Shown one piece after another: positions 1-7,889 of a DNA stretch of 22,565 nucleotides; positions within the stretch are counted from its first letter, which is position 1, and each line of letters begins with the position of its first letter. This stretch comes from JANOAR01 sp031411235. GTDB taxonomy: Bacteria; Verrucomicrobiota; Verrucomicrobiia; Verrucomicrobiales; Verrucomicrobiaceae. Under the pieces are notes generated by a model that saw nothing but the letters and a program-made list of their open reading frames with translations, did no database searches and was not told the origin of the DNA. The position numbers and the translations under genes were made by a program. Where the stretch lies: the NCBI GenBank assembly GCA_031411235.1, contig JANOAR010000079.1:1-22565 (forward strand). Direction: 5' to 3'.

Positions 1-413
1 CTTTTGGCTATGTGGGCTGGCGGCTGGAGCCCTACTTCCGCCAACATGAAGGCCGTAACAGCCTTGATCTAGCGGGCTGCTTGCAGTGCGTTGGCGGTTG
101 GACGGATAAGGGCGGCCTAGCGATGATCACCCAATTGCCCAAGCCCCTGAGCCGCTACAAAAAATGGTTTTCCACTCATAACAACGCCATGCTAGCGAAG
201 AGCAAAACAGCCACCAAGCTGGCGACGATCACCGCGCCCGTGTTGTGGTTTTATGAAGCGACCTTCACGCTGCAATCGACGCCCCTGGCGGCCCCGCCCG
301 TTGGCAAAATCCCCATCAATTACGCCGACTACCAAGACCACCCCTTTCCGCTAAACGACCGCGAATGGCGAGCACTGATCGAGAAGGGCGAAGCTGGCCA
401 AGTTGCGCCGTAA
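1..413 (+). CDS. C-terminal part of an unrecognised protein (5' end outside the window)
   Basis: The frame is open from the first complete codon (position 3) to a TAA at 411-413, so this is very probably the 3' end of a longer gene and not a small gene starting at the GTG at position 12. About 137 residues are visible. They are soluble-looking, rich in aromatic and basic residues, and include a segment reading PKPLSRYKKWFSTHNN and, near the end, INYADYQDHPFPLNDREW. There is no clear transmembrane segment and no catalytic signature I can assign. No competing frame covers this stretch. The next gene starts 77 nt downstream on the same strand with no hairpin between them, so co-transcription is possible. 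I do not recognise the family and assign no function. Confidence 0.55.
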   Translation, partial: FGYVGWRLEPYFRQHEGRNSLDLAGCLQCVGGWTDKGGLAMITQLPKPLSRYKKWFSTHNNAMLAKSKTATKLATITAPVLWFYEATFTLQSTPLAAPPVGKIPINYADYQDHPFPLNDREWRALIEKGEAGQVAP

Positions 414-490
414 GTCGGCCATCGAGCTGAGCACAGGCGTTCCCGTTTATCTCATTGCGCCAGGGCTCGTTTCGACTCTGCTATGCGCTG

Positions 491-1291
491 ATGAAATCCA
501 TCCTCACCCTCACCTGCCTCGCCGTCATGATTCACACCGCGCCCGCCATTGAAATCGTCGCGCACCGTGGCTTCTCCGCAGTGGCCCCGGAGAACACATT
601 GGCCGCATTTCGCATGGCCTGGGAGAAGGGCACCGATGCCTGCGAGAACGACATTTATCTCACCACGGATCAGCAGATCGTGGTCATCCATGACAAGGAC
701 ACGAAGCGCACTGCTGGTGTGAGCAAAGAGATCGCAAAGTCATCCGCAGCCGAGCTACTGGGCCTCGATGTCGGCTCATGGAAAGGGGCGCAGTGGGCGG
801 GTGAAAAGCTGCCCACACTCCAGCAATCGCTCGACACCATGCCGTTGGGCAAGCAGCGTTTTTTCATCGAGATCAAGGTAGGCCCCGAGATCGTGCCCGC
901 CTTGCAGCAGGTGCTGGAACCGATGCGTGAACGCGCCGCCCAACTGGCCGTGATCAGCTTCAATAAAGAGGCCACCGTGAAGACCAAGGAAGCAATGCCG
1001 TGGCTACAAGTCTATCTGCTGGCCGGAGGCAAGACGAAGGACAAAAAGCTCCGCACCGACCTGGCCGACGTGATCGCCTATGCCAAAGACAATCACCTCG
1101 ATGGCTTGGATCTCGGGGCCGATTGGACTTGGAGCGAAGCGATGGTGAAACAAGTGCGTGAGGCCGGGCTGAAGCTCTATGTGTGGACTATTAATACGCC
1201 CGAAGACGCCCGCAAGTTCGCCGAGCTAGGCGTCGATGGCATCACCACGGATGATCCCGTGATGCTGCGCGAGGCCGTGGCGGCGCGGTGA
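491..1291 (+). CDS. Exported glycerophosphodiester phosphodiesterase (GDPD family)
   Basis: This 266-residue protein should hydrolyse glycerophosphodiesters to sn-glycerol-3-phosphate and an alcohol outside the cytoplasm. I chose ATG 491 because it opens a Sec-type signal peptide (MKSILTLTCLAVMIHTAPA); a TTG 36 nt upstream would bury that signal. The GDPD signature is complete. It has AHRG (His25, Arg26) followed by APENT, then the ENDIYLT metal-binding pair (Glu52, Asp54), then VIHD with the second catalytic His67, and FIEIK (Glu127, Lys129). The C-terminal WTINTPEDARKFAELGVDGI segment is the typical last strand-helix of the TIM barrel, followed by TTDDP. The length is normal for the family. 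The gene converges with the SGNH hydrolase downstream. Substrate specificity cannot be read from sequence. Confidence 0.93.
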   Translation: MKSILTLTCLAVMIHTAPAIEIVAHRGFSAVAPENTLAAFRMAWEKGTDACENDIYLTTDQQIVVIHDKDTKRTAGVSKEIAKSSAAELLGLDVGSWKGAQWAGEKLPTLQQSLDTMPLGKQRFFIEIKVGPEIVPALQQVLEPMRERAAQLAVISFNKEATVKTKEAMPWLQVYLLAGGKTKDKKLRTDLADVIAYAKDNHLDGLDLGADWTWSEAMVKQVREAGLKLYVWTINTPEDARKFAELGVDGITTDDPVMLREAVAAR

Positions 1292-1326
1292 GGAGGCCAA
1301 AGAGAAGGATCGAAAGGCGGGGCATG

Positions 1327-1346
1327 AGCTGGGATGTCGGCCAGCT
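1327..1346 (+). terminator. Possible weak terminator hairpin after the GDPD gene
   Basis: AGCTGG (1327-1332) and CCAGCT (1341-1346) form a perfect 6-bp stem with an 8-nt loop. It lies in the 56-nt gap between the GDPD gene and the convergent SGNH hydrolase gene and is followed by a short T-rich TTCTATTT. The stem is short and there is no real T tract, so this is only a candidate. Confidence 0.3.
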
Positions 1347-1347
1347 T

Positions 1348-2094
1348 CTATTTCGCCAATTGCTCGGTGATGGTCTTCACCACTTGGCCTGCGAGCACCT
1401 TCGATCCATCGGAGGAAAAGTGGACGTTTTTGGGCAGTTGAACCTTGTCGAGCTGGGGCTTGGTAAAGGCATACAGATCGTCGATGACGATGCTGTGTGC
1501 GGCCATGATTTGGGTCGCGGCTGCGTTGTAGATAACGACATCTTCATCGCGGCGGAACGGGCCTGTGGTCTCGGGGGCGACGGGCGTGGTGGTGCAGTAG
1601 ATGAGTTTAGCTCCCGTTGCTTTCAGCTTACCGACGATGGTTTCAAGATTGGCCTGATACTCAGCAAGTGTGCGCTGGCTGGGATGCGTGGGATCGGTGG
1701 AGACTTCCGTCGTGCCGGGCTTCACATGTTTGATGTCGTGTAGGCCCCAGTTGAAATGAATGACGTCCCACTTGGGCTGCATGGCCAGCCAAGCATCCAG
1801 CGAGGCGACACCTTTGCTGGTGTCCGAGCAGTTGTCGGCTCCGCCTGTCTTGGGGTTCACGGGGCGGAAGACGTTGGCTTTGCCTTTGAGCAGTTCCGTC
1901 ACGGCTGCGTGGTAGCCGATGGAGATGGAGTCGCCGAGGAGCAGCACGTTGGGCAGTTTGGGGTCGGGCGTGATGCGCAGATCCGCGACCTTGCGCTCAG
2001 CCCGCGAGCCCTTCTCGGGCTTGGTGGTTTGGGCATGGGCGAAGCAGGTGCTGAGGGCGAAGGTGGTGGCGAGGAGGATGGATGGGATTCTCAT
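1348..2094 (-). CDS. Exported SGNH/GDSL-family hydrolase
   Basis: This 248-residue protein is a predicted secreted or periplasmic ester hydrolase of the SGNH superfamily. The start at 2094 opens a clear signal peptide (MRIPSILLATTFALSTCFAHA); an in-frame ATG 48 nt upstream would only add a charged extension. Block I is LLGDSISIGY with the nucleophile Ser56, and the block III asparagine is Asn115 in HFNWGLHDI. The likely catalytic His is His225 in PKNVHFSSDG. The Asp usually found two or three residues before that His is not present (Lys and Asn are there). In this subfamily the pairing may differ, or the protein may use a Ser-His dyad. Carbohydrate esterase or deacetylase activity fits the exported context but is an inference. 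The gene is divergent from yggS across a 145-nt gap. Confidence 0.85.
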   Translation of the reverse strand: MRIPSILLATTFALSTCFAHAQTTKPEKGSRAERKVADLRITPDPKLPNVLLLGDSISIGYHAAVTELLKGKANVFRPVNPKTGGADNCSDTSKGVASLDAWLAMQPKWDVIHFNWGLHDIKHVKPGTTEVSTDPTHPSQRTLAEYQANLETIVGKLKATGAKLIYCTTTPVAPETTGPFRRDEDVVIYNAAATQIMAAHSIVIDDLYAFTKPQLDKVQLPKNVHFSSDGSKVLAGQVVKTITEQLAK

Positions 2095-2239
2095 GATGAT
2101 GAAGATGCGGGCGAGGGTAACGCAGGCTCTCGCCTGGATCACACTGCCAGTTCATAGACCCCAATGCCGCGATGAATCGGCAGGCATCTTCGATGTGGTG
2201 AGCGGTGGCGAGATCGCGGGTTACGGGTTACACAGCGAC

Positions 2240-2920
2240 ATGCCCTCCATCGCTGAAAATCTCGCCGCTATCCGTGCTCGTCTTGCTGCTGCTGCGGCCC
2301 GTTCCGGGCGTGTGGCGGACGATGTCGCCCTGCTCGCGGTGTCGAAGACTTTTCCGCCCGAGGCCGTGGCCGAGGCTGTGGAGGCCGGGCAGGTGCTCTT
2401 TGGCGAGAATCGGGTGCAGGAGTTGCTGGCAAAACAGGCGGCCCTACCTGCCGCCTTGCGCTGGCATTTGATCGGCCACTTGCAGGCGAATAAGGTGCGC
2501 AAAGTTTTACCCGCCGTGGAGGCGATTCATAGCGTCAGCTCGTTGGATTTAGCGCGTGATGTGGATCGTATTGCGGGTGAGTTGGGTGTGGTGGCGAAGG
2601 TTTATCTGGAGGTCAATGTGGCAGGCGAGGGGACGAAGTTTGGCTTTGCATCTGAAGAGTTGCGGGGGGCGCTGGAGGGGCTTTATGCGCTGCGCAAACT
2701 GGAGATTCAGGGGCTGATGTGTGTCCCGCCGTTTGATCCTGATGTGGAGCGATGCCGGCGATATTTCGTGGCGCTGCGGGAGCTGCGCGATGCGCTGGTG
2801 GTGCAGGGCGGTGCGCCGTTGCCGGGGCTGAGCATGGGTATGAGCCATGACTTCGAAGTGGCCATTGAGGAGGGGGCGACCGTGGTGCGCGTGGGCAGCG
2901 CGATCTTTGGCGGGCGGTGA
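2240..2920 (+). CDS. yggS: YggS/PROSC-family PLP homeostasis protein
   Basis: This 226-residue cytoplasmic protein binds pyridoxal 5'-phosphate and buffers or delivers it. The family has no known enzymatic activity. Visible hallmarks are LLAVSKTFP, whose Lys forms the PLP aldimine, then FGENRVQE, WHLIGHLQANK, VNVAGEGTKFGF, GLMCVPP, LSMGMSHDFEVAIEEGAT and the C-terminal VRVGSAIFG. The start at ATG 2240 gives the canonical N-terminus (MPSIAENLAAIRARL) and normal length; longer upstream reading would run antisense through the SGNH gene. The gene converges with the RmlD-like gene, and the 184-nt gap between them is almost filled by a nested inverted repeat. It is transcribed alone as far as can be seen. 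Confidence 0.95.
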   Translation: MPSIAENLAAIRARLAAAAARSGRVADDVALLAVSKTFPPEAVAEAVEAGQVLFGENRVQELLAKQAALPAALRWHLIGHLQANKVRKVLPAVEAIHSVSSLDLARDVDRIAGELGVVAKVYLEVNVAGEGTKFGFASEELRGALEGLYALRKLEIQGLMCVPPFDPDVERCRRYFVALRELRDALVVQGGAPLPGLSMGMSHDFEVAIEEGATVVRVGSAIFGGR

Positions 2921-2932
2921 TCAGCCTATCTT

Positions 2933-3112
2933 AGCCGTAACGATGCAGTCAAAAGCTACTGCGGCTGGCTACGACCCACCACTGCTGCGTCAGGTCGAGC
3001 TTTTTGGGCCATCGAGTGGTGAAACCACACTCAGGCCCAAAAAGCTCGACCTTCCTTGCATTGGCGGCCCTCGCTCAGCCTCGCTACGCTTTTGACTGCA
3101 TCGTTTACGGCT
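2933..3112. repeat. 180-bp nested inverted repeat between convergent genes
   Basis: The outer arms are 2933-2956 (AGCCGTAACGATGCAGTC...) and 3088-3112. They are perfect reverse complements apart from one extra A in the right arm. The inner arms are 2992-3010 (AGGTCGAGCTTTTTGGGCC) and 3034-3052, a perfect 19-bp match. The 23-nt centre holds GTGGT-GAA-ACCAC (3016-3028). The 64 bases running from AGTCAAAAGC to GGGCC have the same length on both sides but differ in the middle, so the element is conserved at the ends and diverged inside. The right outer arm overlaps the stop codon of the RmlD-like gene. It could be a bidirectional terminator, a MITE-like element or a REP-type element. No transposase is nearby. 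Confidence 0.85.
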
Positions 3113-3995
3113 CAGCCGCATACTTCTGGCGCAGATAGTCCTCTAGCGCGGCTTGCCAAGTGCGTGGCTGGCAGCCTGTGAGGCGGGTAAAGAGCGAGGT
3201 GTCGAGGGCGCTGAAGGGGGGGCGCTGGGCGATGAAGGGCGGGAAGCCCTGCATGGTGTGGCCTTGGACACGATGGCTTTTCAGCGGCAAGCCCAGTCGT
3301 GTGGCGATGTCGAGCGTGGTCTGGCCATACTCCTGCCACGAGCAGTAGCCGCCATTGACGAGATGGATGACGCCGCTGTGGGTGGTGTGCTCCAGCAGTT
3401 GTCGCAGCCAGTCGGTGAGGTCATCGGCGAGCGTTGGGCAGGCCCACTTATCATCCACGGCACGCACATCTTTGCCCGCGAGGGCGAGGCCGAGTATCCA
3501 GTCGGGGAAGCTGGGCTTCTCCCGGCCAAAGAGCCAGGACACGCGTACCACCAGCGCCTGCGGGCAAGCGGCAAGCACGACGCGTTCGCCTTCGAGCTTG
3601 GTGTGGCCATACAGATTCACAGGCACGGTGGCATCCTCTTCGCATCGAGGCATGGAGGTGTCGCCAGCGAAGACATAATCACTGCTGATATTCACCAGTC
3701 GTACGCCATTGGCCGCACAGTAGCGAGCGAGGGACTCGGGGCCTGTGACGTTGGCTAGCCGGGCTTGCTGGGGATCGCGCTCACAGGCATCTACATCGGT
3801 GATGCCTGCGGCATTGATGATGGCATCGCACTCATATTTCGCGAGTGCGGTGGCGAGCTGCTCGGGTTTGCAGAGGTCGGCTTCGCTGTGCTTGAGCGCG
3901 GTGACGCGGATGCCACGGGCCTCATAACAGCGCCGCAACGCACCACCCAAGCGGCCAGTCGCACCGAGTACCAGGACGTGTCTCAAAGCAGCCAT
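3105..3995 (-). CDS. rfbD: RmlD-like dTDP-4-dehydrorhamnose reductase (SDR family)
   Basis: This 296-residue cytoplasmic NAD(P)-dependent reductase of the extended SDR fold matches RmlD, which makes dTDP-L-rhamnose in the last step of its synthesis. The N-terminal Rossmann motif is GATGRLG (residues 11-17). It is followed by INAAGITDVDACE, ISSDYVFAGD (the family-typical SSDYVF at 104-109) and the catalytic YxxxK as Tyr129/Lys133 in NLYGHTKLEGE. RVSWLFG and the C-terminal substrate-binding region follow. The rmlA, rmlB and rmlC partners are not in the window, so the exact sugar substrate is unproven. The gene is downstream of the dienelactone-hydrolase-like gene on the same strand, 164 nt away. 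That gap has a 9-bp inverted repeat (GGGAGCAGC 4067-4075 / 4126-4134) with a long loop and no clear promoter. The stop codon lies inside an intergenic repeat arm. Confidence 0.88.
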   Translation of the reverse strand: MAALRHVLVLGATGRLGGALRRCYEARGIRVTALKHSEADLCKPEQLATALAKYECDAIINAAGITDVDACERDPQQARLANVTGPESLARYCAANGVRLVNISSDYVFAGDTSMPRCEEDATVPVNLYGHTKLEGERVVLAACPQALVVRVSWLFGREKPSFPDWILGLALAGKDVRAVDDKWACPTLADDLTDWLRQLLEHTTHSGVIHLVNGGYCSWQEYGQTTLDIATRLGLPLKSHRVQGHTMQGFPPFIAQRPPFSALDTSLFTRLTGCQPRTWQAALEDYLRQKYAAEP

Positions 3996-4159
3996 GTGGG
4001 TGGTATTAACAGCACGCTCCCCAAGGCGTTTTTTGAAGGGCGGTGATCGCGTGACGTGGGGATTGGGGGAGCAGCATGAACGCGGTTATGTTGATGGCGA
4101 TGGGGTGTCGGTCAAGAAGCGCTTTGCTGCTCCCTCGGTGTAGCGAAAGGCCAATCGTA

Positions 4160-4954
4160 TTAGTGCTTGGTCTCTGCTGATCCGTCTGTGGTCACGGCTG
4201 ACAAGTCGCCTTCGCCGAGCTTGCGCTTGAAGAGTTCCATCATGAGCCCGTAGGATTTGAGCGCCAACTCGGGGTCGTAGCGATGACCTTCGTCGCGCAA
4301 AAAGGCGTGTTGGCCGTTGAACTCATGCCAGGTGAAATGCAGCCCGGCTTGTTCCATCGCAGCATGGATTTTGCGTCGTCCTTCGAGGGGCACATGAGGA
4401 TCTTGTCGGCCCCAAATCATGAGCATCTCGGCCTGGATGTCGCCGCAAGAGGCGAGGGTGTCATCGGCAGTGCCTTTGCCCAGGCCTTGCTTGTGCATGT
4501 CGGTGGCGTAGAAGCACACGCCTGCCTTTAGCTCGGGATTGCGCGTTGCTGCGCGGAAGCTCAGATGCCCGCCGATGCAGATGCCTACGACGCCGAGCTT
4601 GCCTGTGCAGTGGGGGTGGTCTTTGAGGTAGTTCACCACGGCGCGTGAGTCGTCGTCGTAGCTTGCTAGCTCCTTGGTGATTTTGAGGTCGTTGCCTCGG
4701 TCGGCACCGCTTTGATCATAAGCCAGGGCGCAACCCGCTGGCTCGAATTCATGATAAATCTCGGGAACGGCGACGATGAAGCCGTGCCCCGCGAGCAGCA
4801 TGGCGGTGCGACGGATGGGGGCAGTGACTTGGAAAATTTCCGAATAAAGCAGGATGCCAGGATACTTGCCCGGAGCGGTGGGGCGAAAGATGTAGGTGCG
4901 CATCGGCCCGCGTGGTGTGGCCAGATCGACGTGTTCGTTGCCGTGAATTGTCAT
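4160..4954 (-). CDS. Dienelactone hydrolase family protein
   Basis: This 264-residue cytoplasmic alpha/beta hydrolase is of the dienelactone hydrolase type, with no signal peptide. The Cys-Asp-His triad is visible: Cys126 in VGICIGGHLSFR, Asp185 in WGRQDPHVP and His216 in FNGQHAFLRDEG. The conserved Glu39 in LYSEIFQV, which positions the Cys in this family, is also present. The length is close to family norm, with a short C-terminal tail. Family members hydrolyse dienelactones in chlorocatechol breakdown, but many genomic copies have unknown substrates, and no catechol pathway genes are nearby. The gene lies downstream of the sulfatase on the same strand, 178 nt away and separated by a perfect 9-bp hairpin, so it probably forms its own transcript, perhaps with the RmlD-like gene. 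Confidence 0.88.
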   Translation of the reverse strand: MTIHGNEHVDLATPRGPMRTYIFRPTAPGKYPGILLYSEIFQVTAPIRRTAMLLAGHGFIVAVPEIYHEFEPAGCALAYDQSGADRGNDLKITKELASYDDDSRAVVNYLKDHPHCTGKLGVVGICIGGHLSFRAATRNPELKAGVCFYATDMHKQGLGKGTADDTLASCGDIQAEMLMIWGRQDPHVPLEGRRKIHAAMEQAGLHFTWHEFNGQHAFLRDEGHRYDPELALKSYGLMMELFKRKLGEGDLSAVTTDGSAETKH

Positions 4955-5032
4955 AGTCGGAGGTTCGAGCGGGGGTAAAAAGAGGCGCGGAGAGTGCGAC
5001 GCTGAGGAGTGGTGTCAACGCTAAACAAGGCT

Positions 5033-5054
5033 CGCCGATAGCCCGCTATCGGCG
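5033..5054. terminator. Perfect 9-bp hairpin between sulfatase and dienelactone hydrolase genes
   Basis: CGCCGATAG (5033-5041) and CTATCGGCG (5046-5054) pair perfectly around a CCCG loop. It lies about 80 nt past the stop of the minus-strand sulfatase gene. In that direction it is followed by AGCCTTGTTTAGCG, which is only mildly T-rich. It may end the upstream operon or may be a small dispersed palindrome; a strict intrinsic terminator would need a better T tract. Confidence 0.45.
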
Positions 5055-5132
5055 GCACTACGCAACTCAGAGCTGCGATAAAGACACTGCACATGCACCT
5101 GCCGATGCGAACCCAGCGCGCCGAAGAAAGCG

Positions 5133-6530
5133 CTACTTCTTAACCTTGTTTTTACCCTTCTTCACGAGCCCTTCACTCATGGGGAATTCGGTGTTGTCCA
5201 CATGCGCTTGCTTCATCATCGCTGCTGCTTTCGCGACTAGCTCCGGCTTATCCTTGGCGAGGTCTTGCGTCTCGCCCGAGTCTGCCTGGAGGTCATAAAT
5301 TTCAATGGCGGCGGTAGGACCGTTGCGCACGGCTTTGACATCGCCAAAACGCACTGCCTGGAGGCTTCGCCCCTCGTGCAGTTCCCAATAAAAGTAATCG
5401 CGTTGCGGTGCGGCTCCGCCCTTCAGCATGGACACCAGCGAGAGCCCATCCGTCTTCACCCCACTGGGTATCGTGGTGCCAGAGAGTTCCGCCGCCGTGG
5501 CCATGAAATCCCAGAAAGCCCAGGGCTTATCACACACACGTGCGGCGGGCACCGTGCCGGGCCAGCGAGCGATGGTAGCCTGCCGCAGAGCGCCCTCGTA
5601 CATGCTGCGTTTGTAGCCGCGCAGCTTGCCATCCATCGCTTGGTTGAAGAGCTTACCCACAGGTGAATTCGGCTCCCAGGATGACCCATTATCACCCGCT
5701 AGTATCACCAGCGTGTCCTTCTCGATGCCTTCGCTTTTTAGCCCATCAAGCAGCCGCCCCACATCGCTATCAAGCCGTGTCACCATCGCCGCGTAGTTCT
5801 TTTGTAACTCGCTCCAACCTTCGCGCTGGGCGTACTCGCCCTGGCTGTCGATCTCGAAGTTTCCATGCGGTAGTGTGATGGCGTAGAACAGAAAGAAGGG
5901 GCCCGCCTTGTGCTCGCGCACCCAGCGCAGGGCTTCATCGGCTATCAAGTTTTGGGCATAGACATTGCCCACGCCCTTGCCCGTATTGCCTTCGAGGACG
6001 AAGCGCTGGTCATCGTTATAGAGATACGTGGGGAAGTAACTGTGCGCATGGCGCTGGCAGTTGTAGCCGAAAAAGTGATCCATCCCCATCTTCAAAGGGC
6101 TGCCCGACGTGTCGAACATGCCCATGCCCCACTTGCCCATGCAAGCCGTCGCGTAGCCTGCGGACTTGAGTAACTTCGCCACCGTGAAGGTGCCCTCGGG
6201 CAGTGGAAACTGGCCCTCTGGCTTGATTTCATGGTTGGCACGGATAGGCGAATGGCCCGTGTGTAAACCTGTCATCAATGACGCCCGCGAAGGCGCACAG
6301 ACGCTGGTGCCACAGTAGGCTTGGGTGAAGCGCGTGCCTTCTGTCGCCATCTGGTCGAGGCGCGGTGTCTTGATCAGGCGCTGCCCATAACAACCCAAGT
6401 CGCCCTGGGCCAGATCATCGCTGAGGATGAAAATCATGTTGGGCTGGGTCGCTGCCACAGTCTTGCCTCCCAGCAAGGTCGTGAGAGCCATGAATACAAT
6501 GAGTGGGCAAGCGAGACGAGGAGACTTCAT
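5133..6530 (-). CDS. Exported type I sulfatase
   Basis: This 465-residue enzyme should hydrolyse sulfate esters in the periplasm or outside the cell. The start at 6530 opens a signal peptide (MKSPRLACPLIVFMALTTLLGG); the longer reading from 6614 would hide it. The maturation motif is CAPSR with Cys78, which a formylglycine-generating enzyme or anSME must convert to formylglycine; neither is in the window. Metal-ligand residues are Asp38/Asp39 in FILSDDL and Asp280/Asn281 in LAGDNGSSWE. GKWGMG supplies the conserved Lys133, and PHGNFE the conserved His222. The length fits arylsulfatase-like members. It is 93 nt downstream of folC and may be the last gene of a four-gene run. Sulfated polysaccharide is the likely substrate class by analogy with other verrucomicrobial and planctomycete sulfatases. 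Confidence 0.92.
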   Translation of the reverse strand: MKSPRLACPLIVFMALTTLLGGKTVAATQPNMIFILSDDLAQGDLGCYGQRLIKTPRLDQMATEGTRFTQAYCGTSVCAPSRASLMTGLHTGHSPIRANHEIKPEGQFPLPEGTFTVAKLLKSAGYATACMGKWGMGMFDTSGSPLKMGMDHFFGYNCQRHAHSYFPTYLYNDDQRFVLEGNTGKGVGNVYAQNLIADEALRWVREHKAGPFFLFYAITLPHGNFEIDSQGEYAQREGWSELQKNYAAMVTRLDSDVGRLLDGLKSEGIEKDTLVILAGDNGSSWEPNSPVGKLFNQAMDGKLRGYKRSMYEGALRQATIARWPGTVPAARVCDKPWAFWDFMATAAELSGTTIPSGVKTDGLSLVSMLKGGAAPQRDYFYWELHEGRSLQAVRFGDVKAVRNGPTAAIEIYDLQADSGETQDLAKDKPELVAKAAAMMKQAHVDNTEFPMSEGLVKKGKNKVKK

Positions 6531-6623
6531 GCGAGCGCCCAGAACGCCCGCGAAGGCACGCTTCTTCCCGTCCTGAAGCGGCTTCGGAAAAAATGGTGCC
6601 GCCAAAGCTTGCACCCCATAGCC

Positions 6624-7889
6624 TCACTGCGAACTGCTCTGGAAGAGCCGCTCCTCGCCGCGTACATGGGCTAGGACTTCGCCAGCGAGATAGAGTGAGC
6701 CGGTGATGAGGACTCGCTCTTGGGTTTTTTTTGCTGCGGCGATGGCGGCTGGGACGGTGGTGTGGACGTGGGTTTCCATGGCTTGCCCAAAGAGAGACGC
6801 CTGGGCCTCGCGGAGTTGCTCGGGTGGTGCGGCGCGAGGCGACTGGAAGTGGGTGAAGTGCCAGCGTGCGGCGATGGGTTGCAGGGCGTGGATGATGGCG
6901 CGGACGTCCTTGGATGAGGCTGCGCCAAAGATCAGCGTGGCCTTTTCACCAGGGTAGTGCTGCTGCCAGGTGCGCACCAGGGCCTGGGCTCCGTCGATGT
7001 TGTGGGCACCGTCGAGGATGAGGCGCTCGTCTTTGTCCAGCCGCTCGAAGCGGGCGGGCCAGTGGACGTTCTTCAGCCCGTGGCGCAGGATGGGCTCGGT
7101 GAGCTTGAAGCCAGCGGCCTTCATCGCTGCTACGGCGAGTGCGGCATTCCAGAGCTGGTGCTGCCCTGCGAGGCCTAGCTGGTAGCCACGCATGGGCGTG
7201 GTCAGGATGCTCAGCGGGGCTCCGCGCTCGCGAGCGACCCGCGAAATAACGTCCATCACTTCAGGCACTTGTTTGATGGTGATGACGGGCACGCCGGGTT
7301 TGATAATGCCGGCCTTTTCGGTGGCGATTTCTCGCAGGGTATCGCCCAGGATGTTTTGGTGATCGAGGCTGATGGAGCTGATGACGGTGACGGCGGGTTG
7401 GATCGTATTCGTCGCATCCAGTCGCCCGCCCATGCCTGTCTCCAGGATGACCCAGGGGGATTGCCGCTGGCGATACCAGTTCAGCGCGAGGGCGTAGGTT
7501 AACTCAAAAAAAGTGGGATGCGGATCCCATGCGGAGACCCGTTTGCGAAGGCTCTCCAAGCCCTCGGTCAGCTCGCGCGGCGAGATCATGCGCTCGTTGT
7601 CGCGGATGCGCTCGCGAAACTGGATCAAATGCGGCGAGGTGAAGAGTCCTGCGTTGACTTCGGCGGCCTTCATCAGGCTGTGGATGAAGGCGCAGACGGA
7701 GCCTTTGCCGTTGGTGCCTGCGACGTGGATGAACTTCTGCTCGGGCATGGGCAACTCCAGCTCGCCGAGGAGGTGGCGCGTGTTGTCGAGACCTAGCTTG
7801 ATTCCGAAAAGCTGTGTGCTGTACAGCCAATCAAGCGAGGTCTTTTCATTGGTTGCCGAGGCTGTGCGTTCGAGGGTCACGTGGGGCAT
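6624..7889 (-). CDS. folC: Bifunctional folylpolyglutamate synthase/dihydrofolate synthase
   Basis: This 421-residue Mur-ligase-superfamily enzyme adds glutamate to dihydropteroate or folates using ATP in the cytoplasm. The P-loop is HVAGTNGKGS (GTNGKGS at 58-64). It is followed by GLFTSPHLIQFRERI, LETGMGGRLDATN, SLDHQNILGDTLREIA with EKAGIIKPGVP, ARFERL and LILDGAHN, all typical FolC blocks. ATG 7889 is chosen because it overlaps the rsmE stop by 13 nt and gives a normal N-terminus; the upstream extension to 7988 would lie inside rsmE. The ATG sits inside the rsmE 3' end (GAATGCCCCACGTGA), which suggests translational coupling. Confidence 0.95.
   Translation of the reverse strand: MPHVTLERTASATNEKTSLDWLYSTQLFGIKLGLDNTRHLLGELELPMPEQKFIHVAGTNGKGSVCAFIHSLMKAAEVNAGLFTSPHLIQFRERIRDNERMISPRELTEGLESLRKRVSAWDPHPTFFELTYALALNWYRQRQSPWVILETGMGGRLDATNTIQPAVTVISSISLDHQNILGDTLREIATEKAGIIKPGVPVITIKQVPEVMDVISRVARERGAPLSILTTPMRGYQLGLAGQHQLWNAALAVAAMKAAGFKLTEPILRHGLKNVHWPARFERLDKDERLILDGAHNIDGAQALVRTWQQHYPGEKATLIFGAASSKDVRAIIHALQPIAARWHFTHFQSPRAAPPEQLREAQASLFGQAMETHVHTTVPAAIAAAKKTQERVLITGSLYLAGEVLAHVRGEERLFQSSSQ

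Noticed and set aside
1919..2239. N-terminal extension of yggS
   Set aside because: The extra residues are antisense to the SGNH hydrolase and are unlike any YggS; ATG 2240 gives the family N-terminus and length.
3153..3758. 201-codon plus-strand frame opposite the RmlD-like gene
   Set aside because: The opposite strand carries all SDR/RmlD signatures; this frame has none.
4067..4134. GGGAGCAGC / GCTGCTCCC inverted repeat as a terminator or small RNA
   Set aside because: The loop is about 50 nt, there is no T tract, and no promoter-like element supports an RNA gene.
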